Below the pieces are notes generated by a model. The model was not told the origin of the DNA. It saw nothing but the letters and a program-made list of their open reading frames with translations, and searched no databases. The translations under genes were made by a program, and so were the position numbers. DNA of 64,000 nucleotides. Source: Piezodorus guildinii. Taxonomy: Eukaryota > Arthropoda > Insecta > Hemiptera > Pentatomidae. The stretch lies in the NCBI GenBank assembly GCA_023052935.1, contig CM041298.1, forward strand, positions 112,583,977 through 112,647,976, given 5' to 3'. Numbering within the stretch: the stretch's first letter is position 1; the number at the start of each line of letters is the position of its first letter. Of the stretch, positions 18,906 to 29,479 are shown piece after piece.

Positions 18906-19430
18906 AAATGTTTTCCATCCATTTAGCGTATAGAGACAGAAGTAGCCCTGAAAAGACATACAGATCCATCAAGGGAAGTCGTAGCCGTTGGGTCAGATAA
19001 TTCCGGATGATTTAGAGGGAGTCAGAAGAAGCTGGGACGAACGGAGGAGACACGCAATAAAGGTTTTTATAGCGACAGCCCCCACTTCCACCTCTCTGCC
19101 TACCGCTCTCCGAGCCTTACCTTCCTGTGTCAGGGTATTGGGGAATATCTTCAGGATATGGGTGATTGGAAGTACTTAAAAATCGTGGAGGAGGGTGAAA
19201 AGAAACGGGGCGCAAGACCATGCATTATCCTTTAAGGCTCAATCATAAAATAATGCTGTTATCTATATTTATAAAAGTAAATATAATAATAATTAATGGT
19301 TGACCGTGAGATGATATGAAGGAATAGGTTTTTCGGGTAGTGGTCGAAAAAAACCAAGTTTCCAAGCTTCTGGGAACGATGTAACAAGCAGATTTGACAA
19401 TTTTATTTTACTATTATTATTATTTTTAAA
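18906..19430. other. unclassified, partly GC-richer; no gene supported
   Basis: A 63-codon plus frame at 18988-19179 (MGQIIPDDLEGVRRSWDERR...) has a plausible composition but no recognised relatives and no splice context. It may be an old retroelement piece. Confidence 0.35.
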
Positions 19431-19462
19431 ATTATTATTAATTTTTTTTATTTATTAATATA

Positions 19463-19464
19463 TG

Positions 19465-19535
<71 letters not shown>
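19463..19535. repeat. (AT)n microsatellite
   Basis: About 70 bp of uninterrupted AT dinucleotides. Confidence 0.95.
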
Positions 19536-19540
<5 letters not shown>

Positions 19541-19566
19541 GATCAATTATCGACTTTTGATAATTT

Positions 19567-19859
19567 AAGTTTGTGTTGTTCTCAGGTTTCAGTCAATGAA
19601 TAAACAATTTTATCTATGCGACGTTTCGAGAATTTATTGTTCTCATAATCATGCAATTTTGGACAAAATAGTGACTTAATTGGACATGTTTAGCCTACAA
19701 AAAAAAAGTCTGTTCTTTCAAAGTTTGTAGGCTAAACATCTCCAATTAAGTCACGATTTTGTCCAAAATTGCATGATTATGAGAGCAATAAATTCTCGAA
19801 GCGTCGCATAGATAAAATTGTTTATTCATTGACTGAAACCTGAGAACAACACAAACTTA
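19567..19859. mobile_element. inverted-repeat element with decayed hammerhead-like cores
   Basis: Arms of ~135 bp (19567-19701 and 19724-19859) are near-perfect inverted copies around a 22-bp loop. Both begin AAGTTTGTGTTGTTCTCAGG on their outer edge. Inside each arm a GAGAA/TTCTC stem is followed by CGAAACGTC, placed as in the hammerhead-like elements at 7671 and 12903. The upstream box reads ATGATTA rather than CUGANGA, so activity is not expected. AT microsatellites lie on both sides. Confidence 0.62.
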
Positions 19860-19871
19860 TATATATATATA

Positions 19872-19905
<34 letters not shown>

Positions 19906-20212
19906 TAAATTTATTTAACCTGATATATATATTTTTTTGACTAATGCTGTTACATTTATCCTTATTATTGATTATTCTTATAGTTATTTTTTCAGTTGGA
20001 TATCGTATTTGTTTAAATATATAATAAAATTATTTTTTTTAGATGTTTTTTGTATATATGTATATGGTTATTTTAATATAAATTTAATTTGTTTAGTTAT
20101 TAATCGTGTAATGTAGTATGAGTTGTACTTAAAATCACTATTAAAAATGTCCTAAATTGGACAGATTGTAATATTGCTCAATAAAGAATTGTTTCTAATA
20201 GAATTTTTTTAG
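19860..20212 (+). mobile_element. jockey-type LINE 3' UTR end after AT tract
   Basis: After (AT)n and T-runs, the segment ends TTGGACAGATTGTAATATTG and CTCAATAAAGAATTG (20158-20191), the same polyadenylation-proximal motif as at 838-870. The upstream limit of the element is unclear. Confidence 0.6.
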
Positions 20213-20503
20213 ATTTTACAAAATTAAAGGTACTTTTAGAGGAAGAAAATTTAAATTATCGGCATTGAACCTGCCAGACTTTTTCAGAATCTTAAATCGA
20301 TATAGGGGTTTAATCAAAATCGTTTGAACCGTTTTCGAGAAAATCGTAAAAAGATGTTTAATGCATTGTATTAAGTGGCTCTTCTGGTTAGATGATTTTA
20401 ATGAAAAAGTTAATGTAACATCTAGGGCGTATAGTTGTCTTCACTATAAAAGTTCAGTATTGTACGACTTTGTGTTTTCTTGCTGGACTTAGCACACTAT
20501 ACA

Positions 20504-20549
<46 letters not shown>

Positions 20550-20632
20550 TGCCTTTTTGTGGTACTTGGTCATTTGGATTTAGAGGACCCATTTCCGGTA
20601 AAAACTATGACGACTTTTGAAATTTTTATTTG
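20213..20632 (+). repeat. R1 interior to near hairpin end, with (CA)n
   Basis: Runs from the ACAAAATTAAAGGTACTTTT landmark through TCGTTTGAACCGTTTTCGAG to 'TTTTTGTGGTACTTGGTCAT'. It contains an expanded CA microsatellite at 20508-20545, in the place where other R1 copies have a short ACACAC run. It abuts a minus-strand jockey fragment. Confidence 0.72.
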
Positions 20633-21043
20633 TAACGAAATAAGGAGTTTTTAGGATTTTACGAAGGAATTCGGATTTTAAGTGTGAACGCGGGAGGAAT
20701 TAGGTGGTTTAGTTGAGTCCCAAAGCACATAAGGGTCATTTTATAAGAGTCTGATGTTGGTAATATAAACGAATTTTTGTAATTGGCTGAAAGTTTTGAA
20801 CGTTTATCGAGGAAGTGTTGTAGTAATCGGTATCTAAGAAGCAGTTTTCTACTCGTATGAGGATTCCAAGGAAGATGTTTGGCATGATGGAGTCCTAGGT
20901 ATCGGGTTTGTTCAACAGGTAAGAGTGGAATATTATTAAAGGAAACAGTGGGGCAGGAACTCATCGGTTTGCGACTAAGGGTAAAGGTAATTTGGTGAGA
21001 TTTGTTAGGATTTATTTCATTCCTCCAGTTCTGACACCGTCCC
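20633..21043 (-). pseudogene. jockey-type LINE ORF2 fragment
   Basis: Minus-strand coding text includes NKSHQITFTLSRKPMSSCPT, VEQTRYLGLHHAKHLPWNPH, LLRYRLLQHFLDKRS and (frameshifted) IWTL...LGLN. Truncated at both ends and broken by frameshifts. It most resembles the subfamily at 30667. Confidence 0.82.
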
Positions 21044-21600
21044 TAATGGCTAAGAACATTTTTTAAAATCAAAGTGATTGCGACACAGCAGAAGGCTAAT
21101 TCTTAAAACGATAATCGTTAGGGAATATTTAAATAAATTCAGTTATAGCTTGGATCGCTCTCGGACTTAGAGTGGGGCCTAACAAGTAGCATTTGAGCGC
21201 AAAGGATTAACTCATTTAATGGAATTCTAATCCATAATATTATAAACAAATCGGGAACTGACATGGAAAGCTTTTTCTAGTTTTGAAATCCTCAACTCAT
21301 ATATTCAGTTAGGTAATATGTAATAGATTTGAGAACGGCTCCAATGTTTGCTGAGAAAGCGAACCATCTAGCAAGGGGGAGGCTGCGGCAGGTAGTCGTG
21401 CCATAGGTAGCAGGAGTACCTGCCACTGTCACCTATGGATTTATAGCTTGACAGATGGCTGGTCCATGGATGTCCACTTCGTCTTCTGTCGGCTCCATCT
21501 TCTTCCAGGGAAGCGATCTGAAATTCTGAAGAAGCTCTGGGTGGGTGGTGGTGAAGGTAAAATAAACGATAGTTTCAGTGGTTCATAGTAATTAAAAAAT
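21044..21600. other. unclassified block, GC-richer at 21350-21550
   Basis: No matches in the window and no long frame. The 21390-21440 part includes an inverted phrase around ACCTGCCACTGTCACCTATG. Possibly an old element or host non-coding DNA. Confidence 0.35.
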
Positions 21601-21722
21601 GTAGTAGATTAGAACAAGAAGCTTTATTCTGTGACAATGTCCCTTAACAATAACATTTATGAAGAATATAAAATAACTGGCGAAAAACAATTATGATATT
21701 TAAGTCATTAACGATGCCTACC

Positions 21723-21834
21723 CCTGCTTATGTTGAAAGGTTCGCTCATCTTCACCTTCCAATATTTTAATAGTTTGGCCAAGTTTTACCCTGCCAGCTG
21801 CTGAACGGGGCACATCGTAATCAACATTATATGT

Positions 21835-21835
<1 letters not shown>
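21723..21835 (-). other. possible coding exon or retroelement piece
   Basis: A minus-strand reading of ~38 codons, NVDYDVPRSAAGRVKLGQTI then KILEGEDERTFQHKQG, has balanced, protein-like composition, unlike the AT-rich frames around it. It ends next to GGTAGGC, which could serve as a splice donor. The frame upstream dissolves into an AT/AG microsatellite. I do not recognise the protein. Confidence 0.35.

Positions 21836-21840
<5 letters not shown>

Positions 21841-21889
<49 letters not shown>
21841..21889. repeat. (AT)n(AG)n microsatellite
   Basis: AT repeats followed by AG repeats. Confidence 0.95.
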
Positions 21890-21891
<2 letters not shown>

Positions 21892-22019
21892 TGAACAAAA
21901 ATTGTGAATAAATAGATTTAAATATGTATATGTATACAAATAATTATTAATGTTCAAATAACATATTCCTGTATACTGGTCTACGTAACGAGAAACGAGA
22001 AATTTTACGAATTCTTCGG

Positions 22020-23128
22020 GAAAAAAAAAACACTTTTCTTGTCCCTTGAGTCTAAATTACCAAGCCCCGCAAAATGCTTTGTGGTATATCTAACTCGAAA
22101 ACGTTAAGTTGTATAAATTAAAAATTTCATATTTTAGTGGAGTATATGATGGTACGGCAACATTTCAAAAAAAAAAAAAAAATAATAAACACTTTATAGT
22201 AAGCATTTTACACGATTTTCTCAAAAACGGCTCAAACGATCTGGTTTAAACGAGCTATACCTAAGTAAAATTTAATGGGATTAAAGAACATGCAAGTTGT
22301 ATTCTGATTGAAAAAGTCTGACAGGGCTTGAATGTCGATATTTTAAATTTTCTTCTTCTTAACTACCTTTAATTTTGTACATTCCAAAATATTAACCATA
22401 TCATTTTAATGACATTGATGAAGGACGGCTAAATATACAAGATGATCAATTAAATGATAAAAGAGCAAAACTATTTTTGTATGTAATTTTTGTTTTTTTG
22501 ATGATAAGAACAGATTATAGAAGTGTAATATACCTTATGTTTTAGAAAAAATACTATCTGATACACAAACTTATTATTAAACTCGTATATTGGTGTAAAA
22601 TTTAGTGGGCCATAATATCATGAAGGTTTCATTCTGATTGAAATAGTTTGACAGGGCTTAAATGCCGATATTTTAAATTTTCTTCCTCTAAAGAACCTTT
22701 GGTTTTGTACATTCCAAATGATTAACGATATCATCCTTATGACATTGGAGATTGACAGTTGAATATACAAGAATTCGATGACCAACTAAAGGATAAAAGA
22801 GCGAAACTATTTTTAATGTAATTTTTGTTTTTTTGATAATTAAAACAGTAATACAGACGTATCATATATCGTTGGAAAAAGAAAGATTTTAGAAAAAATA
22901 TTATCTGATTTAAAAAGGTTGTAAAAGGTAATATAAAGTGACGAATAGGGAATAAACTTATTACTGATTAACAATTTAATACAGTTATATTATTTAATCT
23001 AAATCATATGTTTCTAACGAAAATGAATACATGTTTTATTCAAATCAACTTAAAATATTTTTCAAATTGAAGTTTTTAATTTGCTTTAACAGTCGGGGTA
23101 AGTGAAAGTCGTGTGTTGCCCGCACCAG
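22020..23128 (-). repeat. R1 copy, inverted, with interior duplication
   Basis: Ends at GGTAAGTGAAAGTCGTGTGT then TGCCCGCACCAG (23128). The interior block holding TGACAGGGCTTAAATGCCG occurs twice (near 22320 and 22650). Sequence at 22740-23128 is the inverse of 27700-27862 plus 28591-28790, so it preserves the state before the LINE insertion in that copy. Confidence 0.8.
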
Positions 23129-23154
23129 ATTTTTTAATTATTTTTACCAAGGAA

Positions 23155-23331
23155 GTAAGTGAAAGCCTATGTTGCCCGCACCAGATTTTTATATACATAG
23201 AGATCCTACACGCACAGTAGATTGTAGATATTATTTTATGGAATTTATAAAATGGTTGTTAAAAATCTAGTGGAATTAGGACGTTGGGGGGCAAACGAAA
23301 AAAGTGCGATTCGTCTGTTGCCCGCACCAGA
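23155..23331 (-). repeat. two R1 terminal stubs and intervening repeat
   Basis: TGTTGCCCGCACCAGATTTT occurs at ~23171 and again at ~23315. The sequence between them, with 'ATTTTATGGAATTTATAAAA', is inverted at 27540-27650, so the whole set is one larger inverted repeat. Confidence 0.7.
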
Positions 23332-23546
23332 TTTTTCAACTTAAAGTTCATTTAATAGTTCTTAAAATTATTTTCAACCAAATCAAAAAATATCCAGTTA
23401 TTTACCGTTTTTCACATATTATAAATAGACCGGGCTAGATTATCTGGAAATCGTGCGATAAAGATGTGTGTGAACAACATTTATAATAAATAAAATATAA
23501 TTTTTTAAACTTTTCAAAAATATAAATCTATTTTAAGTTTATGAAT
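23332..23546. other. AT-rich spacer
   Basis: Nothing recognised. Confidence 0.5.
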
Positions 23547-23960
23547 AAACGACAAGAGACTGTCCGTAGATACCGATTACTACAACACTTACTCCACAAA
23601 CGTTCAAAACTTCCAATACATTACAAAAAGCTCATTTATGTTACCGTCATCAGACTTATCTGGACACATAGAATCGAGCATTGGGGCTGTACAAAACCAA
23701 CTAATTCCTCCCGTATCCAATCCTTACAATCCAAAATCCTTCGCAAAATCATAAATGCTCCTTATTTCGTCACAAATAAAATCATCCATAACGACCTTAA
23801 TATCCCATTTGTTGCAGACCTTTCTCGTACCAGATATACTTTTAATTCCAAACTCCCAGCCCATATAAACCCTCTTGTCCGCAACCTATCAGACTCATAT
23901 ATTCCTGGCAACCCTCCGAGGCGATTGAAAAGAAGATGGCCTCGGGATCTACTTACTTAA
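23547..23960 (+). pseudogene. jockey ORF2 C-terminal fragment
   Basis: The frame runs KRQETVRRYRLLQHLLHKRS, IWTHRIEHWGCTKPT, IQSLQSKILRKIINAPYFVT and NPPRRLKRRWPRDLLT with a stop at 23958-23960. The coding frame is intact to the natural end, but everything upstream of the KRQE motif, including all catalytic motifs, is absent. Confidence 0.88.
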
Positions 23961-24017
23961 ATAAACATCGAAGTTATACGCCCTTTATTCTAATTCAAAC
24001 TTTTACTTATTGTATTC

Positions 24018-24032
24018 ATGTTAATACAGTTA
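24018..24032. repeat. 15-bp target duplication, left
   Basis: ATGTTAATACAGTTA, repeated exactly at 24649-24663. Confidence 0.9.
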
Positions 24033-24648
24033 CGGTTTTCCTCATTATAGTAACCCTGCAATGGGTGCATTTATTTCTACGCGTACCGTCTTGCGATACA
24101 ACGCGTATTTTTATTACATAATATAAATTATGTTACAGAACATTAAGTTACATTATATAAAAAATTGTATGATAATAATTGGTAAATAAAACTAATAAAT
24201 ATAAACAGATAAATTAATCATTTGTAATAACGAATTAACAAAATAGTACTAACTAATTGACTAAAAAAAGAAACCAGCAACAAATAATAAATAATTCATT
24301 TGTTATAACTACTTTACGAAATAATACAAACTAACTAACTAATTGACTAGTATTAGTAACAGTGAAAGTAAATGAAATAAAATTAATAACGAGTTATTGC
24401 CTGTTGCTATTTCTCTAATTCTGCATAGTCCACCCGGTCCACAAATTCATCAAATTTTGAAAAATATTTTTTAAGAAGGTCACACTTCGAAGGCGGCCAT
24501 TGGTCTCCGTTAAGTAGGACTGTTGAGATCAGTTTGTGTCTATGTTTGTCCAGTTTACTGCAATCGAATAAAATATGGTCGTATGTCTGTTCGCTTTTAC
24601 CGTCACACTTACAGATTTTGTCGTCAGTTAGTTTAAATCGAAATAAAT
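24033..24648 (-). mobile_element. 5'-truncated LINE (zinc-knuckle type) nested in jockey
   Basis: A 616-bp minus-strand insertion bounded by the 15-bp duplication ATGTTAATACAGTTA. It contains the last ~80 codons of an ORF2 and a ~370-bp 3' UTR. No poly(A) is visible at its 3' border, so the element may use a different 3' end type. Confidence 0.85.
24407..24648 (-). pseudogene. LINE ORF2 C-terminal zinc-knuckle fragment
   Basis: The minus-strand frame reads FRFKLTDDKICKCDGKSEQT then YDHILFDCSKL..., a C-x-C...H-x4-C knuckle of the LINE C-terminal class, and ends FDEFVDRVDYAELEK with a stop at 24407-24409. Codons upstream of 24648 in the same open frame belong to the host jockey UTR and are not part of the protein. 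Confidence 0.78.
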
Positions 24649-24699
24649 ATGTTAATACAGTTATAAAATTCAATAAAATATGAATAAAAAAAAAAAGTT

Positions 24700-25326
24700 C
24701 ATGAGTTGATTTTAACAACTGTGCTAAGTGGGAGTCGTATTTTTTGCGCACCGGATTTTTTTCATTAAGATAAATTATCGAAATAAAATTGAATTTGAAT
24801 GTTATCTTCTGTCAAGAAAATATTCCTAACTCCGCTCGTTTAACACAATCTCTTTGCGATTAAATTTCTTTTTTCCCCGTTTTAATCATTCATTGTAGAA
24901 GCTGAAAGCGGATCTATCCGGATAAAATCTTAATCCTAAAAATTAATAAAAAAAAAAATTCAAATCCTATTCTTTGGCGAGGCAATAAATAATGGCGACA
25001 ATTGAGCGGATGACGACTGACGGATAGGCAGCCTTGGCCGGGGTTTAAGGGAAGCACTAACTCACTCCAGGCGTGTCCGATTTTTTTTGTGGCTGCCCCC
25101 CTCCTCGAGAAATATTTCTGTTGGTCTATTGTTGCCATAGGGTTCATTCATGGTCCGCTCCCGGAGTCTCCGCATTCCACGCCGTCCGCTATTCGGAGGT
25201 CCCCTGCAGGAACAGGCAAAAATGTTCCTTAGTTTCCAGGGTATAACATTCGCACAGAAAATTGGGACGTTGATATCCAAAAGATACTATATCTACTTAA
25301 GGATTTTTTATACAAACCTAAAAAAT
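24700..25326. other. mixed spacer; R1 stub at ~24730-24765, GC-richer block 24960-25280
   Basis: GGGAGTCGTATTTTTTGCGC is a decayed R1 end. The GC-richer block has overlapping short frames on both strands but none is convincing, and it has no copy elsewhere in the window. Confidence 0.4.
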
Positions 25327-26000
25327 CTGGTGCGGGCAACACACGACTTCCAACTTTCCTCCGTTTTAAAAATCGATTAAAGAATTTTTAAATACAGTAA
25401 GAGATAAAAATTAGTGAAACCATTAAAGAATTAATTAAATGGACTTTCTATAGAAACATGTGTTTTATTAAAAAATCTATTATATTATTATCTAAAACAA
25501 TTACTTAGTTTTATTGGCTTTTCATCACTCTCTATTTACTTTTAAAAGCTTGTGTATGAGATAATATTTTTCTCAAATCTTAAGCTTTCCAACGGTATAT
25601 AATACATGTATATTACTGTTCTTATGTTATAAAACATAAAATTGCATTAAAAAAATATGTTTTCTCCTTTTGTTGTTTTTCAAATTAGCTCAACTTGCAT
25701 ATTTAGCTGTTATTTATCAATGCTCACAATATAATATTGTTATTTTTATAGAATCTAAAAAATTAAAGATACTTTAGAGGGAAAAATTGTAATTATCGGC
25801 ATTTAAGCCCTGTCAGACTCTTTAAATAAGAATGAAACCTAAATTATGTTAAAGCCTATTAAATTTTACATTGATATAGAGAACTTAATCAAAATCGTTA
25901 TAGCTGTTTTTAAGAAAATAGGAAAAAATGCAAAACGCATGGTATAAAGTGGCTCTTCTGGTAAGCTGATTTTGAAGAAAAAGTGTTTGTAACATCAGCC
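25327..26000 (+). repeat. R1 copy lacking the hairpin end
   Basis: Starts CTGGTGCGGGCAACACACGA and follows the R1 interior to TAAAGTGGCTCTTCTGGTAA, then breaks into a Tc1/mariner-type fragment. Confidence 0.82.
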
Positions 26001-26125
26001 ACTGCTCTCACTGGATTTGCCGTTCTCACAGTCCGGGGACGACCCGGTCTGTCACATACAGATAGGCTCTCATTATATCCAGTTATAGTGCGATATAAGA
26101 ACATACGGCCGATACCCAAAGGTTT
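25985..26125 (-). pseudogene. Tc1/mariner-superfamily transposase N-terminal fragment
   Basis: The minus strand reads FLYRTITGYNESLSVCDRPG then RPRTVRTANPVRAVADV. This matches the end of the first HTH and the GRPR linker of Tc1/mariner transposases ('-YRTI--Y-ETGSV-DRPRSGRPR-VRT'). Only ~45 codons remain and the flanks are R1 sequence. Confidence 0.68.
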
Positions 26126-26159
26126 CTAAGTGTTCAAAATCTCTGGTGATACAAAAAAT

Positions 26160-27066
26160 CTGGTGCGGGCAACACACGACTTTCACTTACCTAATATTTT
26201 TTCTAAAATCTTTAACTTTCCAACGGTATATCATACATGTATATTACTGCTCTTATATTCTAAAACAAAAAATTGCATTAAAAAAATATTTTTTTCTGTT
26301 TTCTCATTTAGTTGGGTATCGAATTCGTTCAATTTATATATTTACCTGTTTTTCATCATTGGTAACAAGATAATATAGTTATTTTTATAGAATCAACAAA
26401 ATTAAAGGTACTTTAGAGGAAGAAAATAAAATCTTTAGCTTTCCAATGGTGTATTACACATGTATATTACTGTTCTTATGTTCAAAAACGAAAAATTGCA
26501 TTAAAAAAATATGTTTTCAGTTTTCTTCTTTAATTGCTTTTCAAATTTGCTCAATCTGCATATTTATCTGTTATTTATCAATGCTAACTAGATAATATGG
26601 TTCTTTTTATAAAATATACAAAATTAAAGGTACTTTAGAAGAAGAAAATTTAAAATATCGGCATTTAAGCGCTGTCTAACCATTTTTATCCGAATCAATC
26701 CTGAATGATATTAAACACATTAAATTTTACATCAATATAGCGAGTATAATCAAAATCGTCGGAACCGTTTTCGAGAAAATCGAAAAAAGGTGCAAAATGC
26801 ATGGTATAAAGTGGCTCTTCTGGTAAGCTCATTTTGATGAAAAAGGTTTTCTAACGTCTCGGGCGTATATTTGTCTTAAATATGAAATTTCAGTTTCATA
26901 GGACTATATACCGTTTCCGCCCGGAAGTTACCACACACAGACCTTTTTGCGGGACTTGGTTATTTAGATTCAGGGGACCCTAAATTGTGTATTTCCGTTG
27001 AAAACTGGAATTCGAAAATTTTCACGATCGCAATACTTTCCCTTAGTATATATAGTAAGTGAAAGT
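26160..27066 (+). repeat. R1 repeat with both ends, rearranged interior
   Basis: Both termini are present (CTGGTGCGGGCAACACACGA at left, TAGTAAGTGAAAGT at right). The first ~200 bp of interior is deleted, and the 'TTTCCAACGGTATA' to 'GGTACTTTAGA' block is present twice (26210-26425 and 26435-26640). Confidence 0.83.
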
Positions 27067-27540
27067 AAAAATAATTGTAAAGAAAATAATATGATATAGA
27101 TGAGGATCATCTATTTATCATAGCCAATTATAATACCTATATATAATAATAGGATACCTATAATATATAATAGGATGTAAACCAAGTTCAACTTTTGTAA
27201 TAATATTTATGGTATATCTAGGTATATCAATTAATAATTTTACAAAAAAAAAATTCGTTCGACGAAGATGCGCATGAAATCAAAGGAGTTGTCTATTAGC
27301 CTTGAGATCCTCCCATTAAAGACAGAGGTGTGAAGCCGTAGCTGGGCACAATAAGACCGATAGTTGTAGGGCCTAGCCTCGCTGTAGGAAGACATGTAAT
27401 TACCTTAAAGGTGGAAAATTGCCGATCGTAAATAGTGTACCTAGGGCCTGAGGAAGGCGGGGGCGAAAGGTGAGACCAATTTGGAAGATGAAGTACCTTC
27501 AGCTCAAACTATAAACCTTACGGAGAGTACTTCATTGCCC
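27067..27540. other. spacer, GC-richer at 27260-27520, no gene recognised
   Basis: No repeat in the window matches 27260-27520 and no frame is open beyond ~50 codons. Confidence 0.4.
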
Positions 27541-27692
27541 CCCAACGTCCTCATTCCACTAGATTTTTAACAACCATTTTATGAATTCCATAAAATAATA
27601 TCTACAATCTACTATGTGTGTAGGACCTCTATGTATATAAAAATATGGTTCGCCCAACACAGGCTTTCACTTACTTCCGAGATGAATAAATT
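27541..27692 (+). repeat. inverted counterpart of 23140-23300, with R1 stub
   Basis: Carries TTTTATGAATTCCATAAAAT and a CTTTCACTTACTTCC terminus, the mirror of 23155-23290. Confidence 0.7.
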
Positions 27693-27862
27693 AAAAAATG
27701 TGGTGCGGGCAACACACAACTTTCACTTACCTTGACTGTTAAAAGGAATTTAAAAACTTCAATTTGAAAAATATTTTAAGTTGATTTTATTAAAACGTGT
27801 ATTCATTTTCGTTGAAAATATATGATTTAGATTAAATAATATAACTGTATTGAATTAATTAT

Positions 27863-28581
27863 CTAATAAAAACAAGTAAAGAAATAGGACTCGAATTAAA
27901 TACCGATAAGACAAAATATATGATTAGTAGCAGAAACGGTGGCGATCTTGGTGATATTGATATATCAGGGCATACTTTTGAACACCTAGAGAAATTCAAG
28001 TACTTAGGTTCAATGATAACAACAAAAAATGAAAACCAAGAAGAAATAAAGTCTCGGTTAAAGGTGGGAAATGCGTGTTATTATTCAGTTGCTAAGTTAC
28101 TTAGTTCGCGGCTTCTATCTAAAAACTTACAAGGTTAGAATTTATAAAACTATTATTCTTCCGACGGTTCTTTACGGATGTGAAACGTGGCCGCTTACTT
28201 TGAAGGATGAATAACGGGTTAAGGTTTTCGAAAATAAGGTACTTGGTCCGAAGAGAGATGAGGCCACTGGGGAGTTTAGAAGGTTGCACAACACGGAATT
28301 GCGGAACTTGTATCCTGTGAATATAATTGAGTTGATAGCATCGCGGAGACTCAAATGGGCGCATAAAGTGGTTGGGCTCGGTGAGGAACGGATTCCAAGA
28401 AAGTTGGTACTCGCTGAACCGACTGGTAGGCGTCCGAAAGGTAGACCGAAGCGTCGATGAGAGGAATGCGTTAAGGCTGATTTTGGGGGCTTGGGATTGA
28501 ACGGTGAACATTGGACGAGTCTGGGTAGGCTGACTTTGGTGGTATCGGCATCGAACCTTCGAGTTCGAAAAGCCTATTATT
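27863..28581 (+). pseudogene. LINE RT C-terminal fragment, same family as 44081-45721
   Basis: The frame at 27920 encodes MISSRNGGDLGDIDISGHTF, KFKYLGSMITTKN and SRLKVGNACYYSVAKLL. It then shifts, and continues with LPTVLYGCETWPLTLKDE and a GRPK motif near 28440, with stop mutations. The 3' end is a short TTATTATTA tract. ATTAATTAT lies at both borders (27854-27862 and 28582-28590). The break falls just 3' of the YADD box, so no catalytic residues remain. Confidence 0.88.
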
Positions 28582-28791
28582 ATTAATTATTAATCAGTAA
28601 TAAGTTTATTCCCTATTCGTCACTTTATATTACCTTTTACAACTTTGTGAATCAGATGATATTTGTTCTAAAATCTTTATTTTTCCAACGGTATATGATA
28701 CGTCTATCTATAGTTTCGCTCTTTTATCCTATAGTTAGTCATCAAATTCGACCAACTTGTATATTTAAGCGTCTATCATCAATGTCATAAA

Positions 28792-29075
28792 TTGTTTGTT
28801 ATTTAACGTCACTTTATACTACTATGGCTTATCGGACGATGCTACAGTGGGAGTCCTAAAGTTTGCGTATCCAAGTTTTATTAGGATAGGGATCTTTAAC
28901 GAGTACCTGACAACACACAGGCTCAGGACCACCTTTTAACGTCCCCTCCCAAGGACGGCATAACTAACTTTTAATTACTCCCATTATAAAAAATCCTAGG
29001 ACCACCTGCGGGTTTGAACCCGTGGCCTTTGGCATAGAAGGCTGTTATGCTAACCACCTAGCTACAAGTGATTCC
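28792..29075 (-). mobile_element. tRNA-derived SINE S1, inverted, 13-bp target duplication
   Basis: A 284-bp copy with a GGGTTTGAACCCGTGGCC B-box region and the complete body. TCAATGTCATAAA is duplicated exactly at 28779-28791 and 29076-29088, in R1 sequence. Confidence 0.93.
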
Positions 29076-29479
29076 TCAATGTCATAAAGATGATATGGTT
29101 ATTCATTTGGAATGTACAAAATTAAAGGTACTATAGAAGTATAAAATTTAAAATATGGGCATTTAAGCCCTGTGAGACTATTTCAATAAAAATGAAACAT
29201 ACAGGATATTTATTAGAGCCCATTAAATTTTACATCAATATACTGAGTTTAATCAAAATCGTTAGAGCCGTTTTTTATAAAATCGTAAAAAAGTGCAAAA
29301 TACATAGTATAAAGTGGCTCTTCTGGTGAGCTCATTTTGATGAAAAAGATTTCGTAACGTCTCGGGCGTATATTTGTCTTAAAGGTGAAATTTCAGTTTC
29401 ATAGGACTTACCATTTCCACCCGGTAGTTACCACACACGGACATTTCACACAGACCTTTTAGCGGGACGTAATCGGGGG

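Larger units (their letters stand above)
23547..24690 (+). mobile_element. jockey-type LINE, 5'-truncated, split by another LINE
   Basis: ORF2 tail, 3' UTR and A-tail of a jockey. The 3' UTR is interrupted at 24033-24648 by a minus-strand LINE bounded by an exact 15-bp duplication. The distal UTR resumes with TTATAAAATTCAATAAAATA and an A-run. Possible one-mismatch duplication AGTTTATGA/AGTTCATGA at its outer borders. Confidence 0.88.
27700..29475 (+). repeat. R1 copy containing nested LINE and SINE
   Basis: R1 sequence occupies 27700-27862, 28591-28791 and 29089-29475. The gaps are a LINE (27863-28581) and a SINE (28792-29075), each with its own target duplication. The R1 is cut at TTTTAGCGGGACGTAATCGG and lacks the hairpin end. 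Confidence 0.85.

Noticed and set aside
25062..25380. Short frames on both strands in the GC-richer block
   Set aside because: They overlap on opposite strands and show no recognised motifs or splice context.
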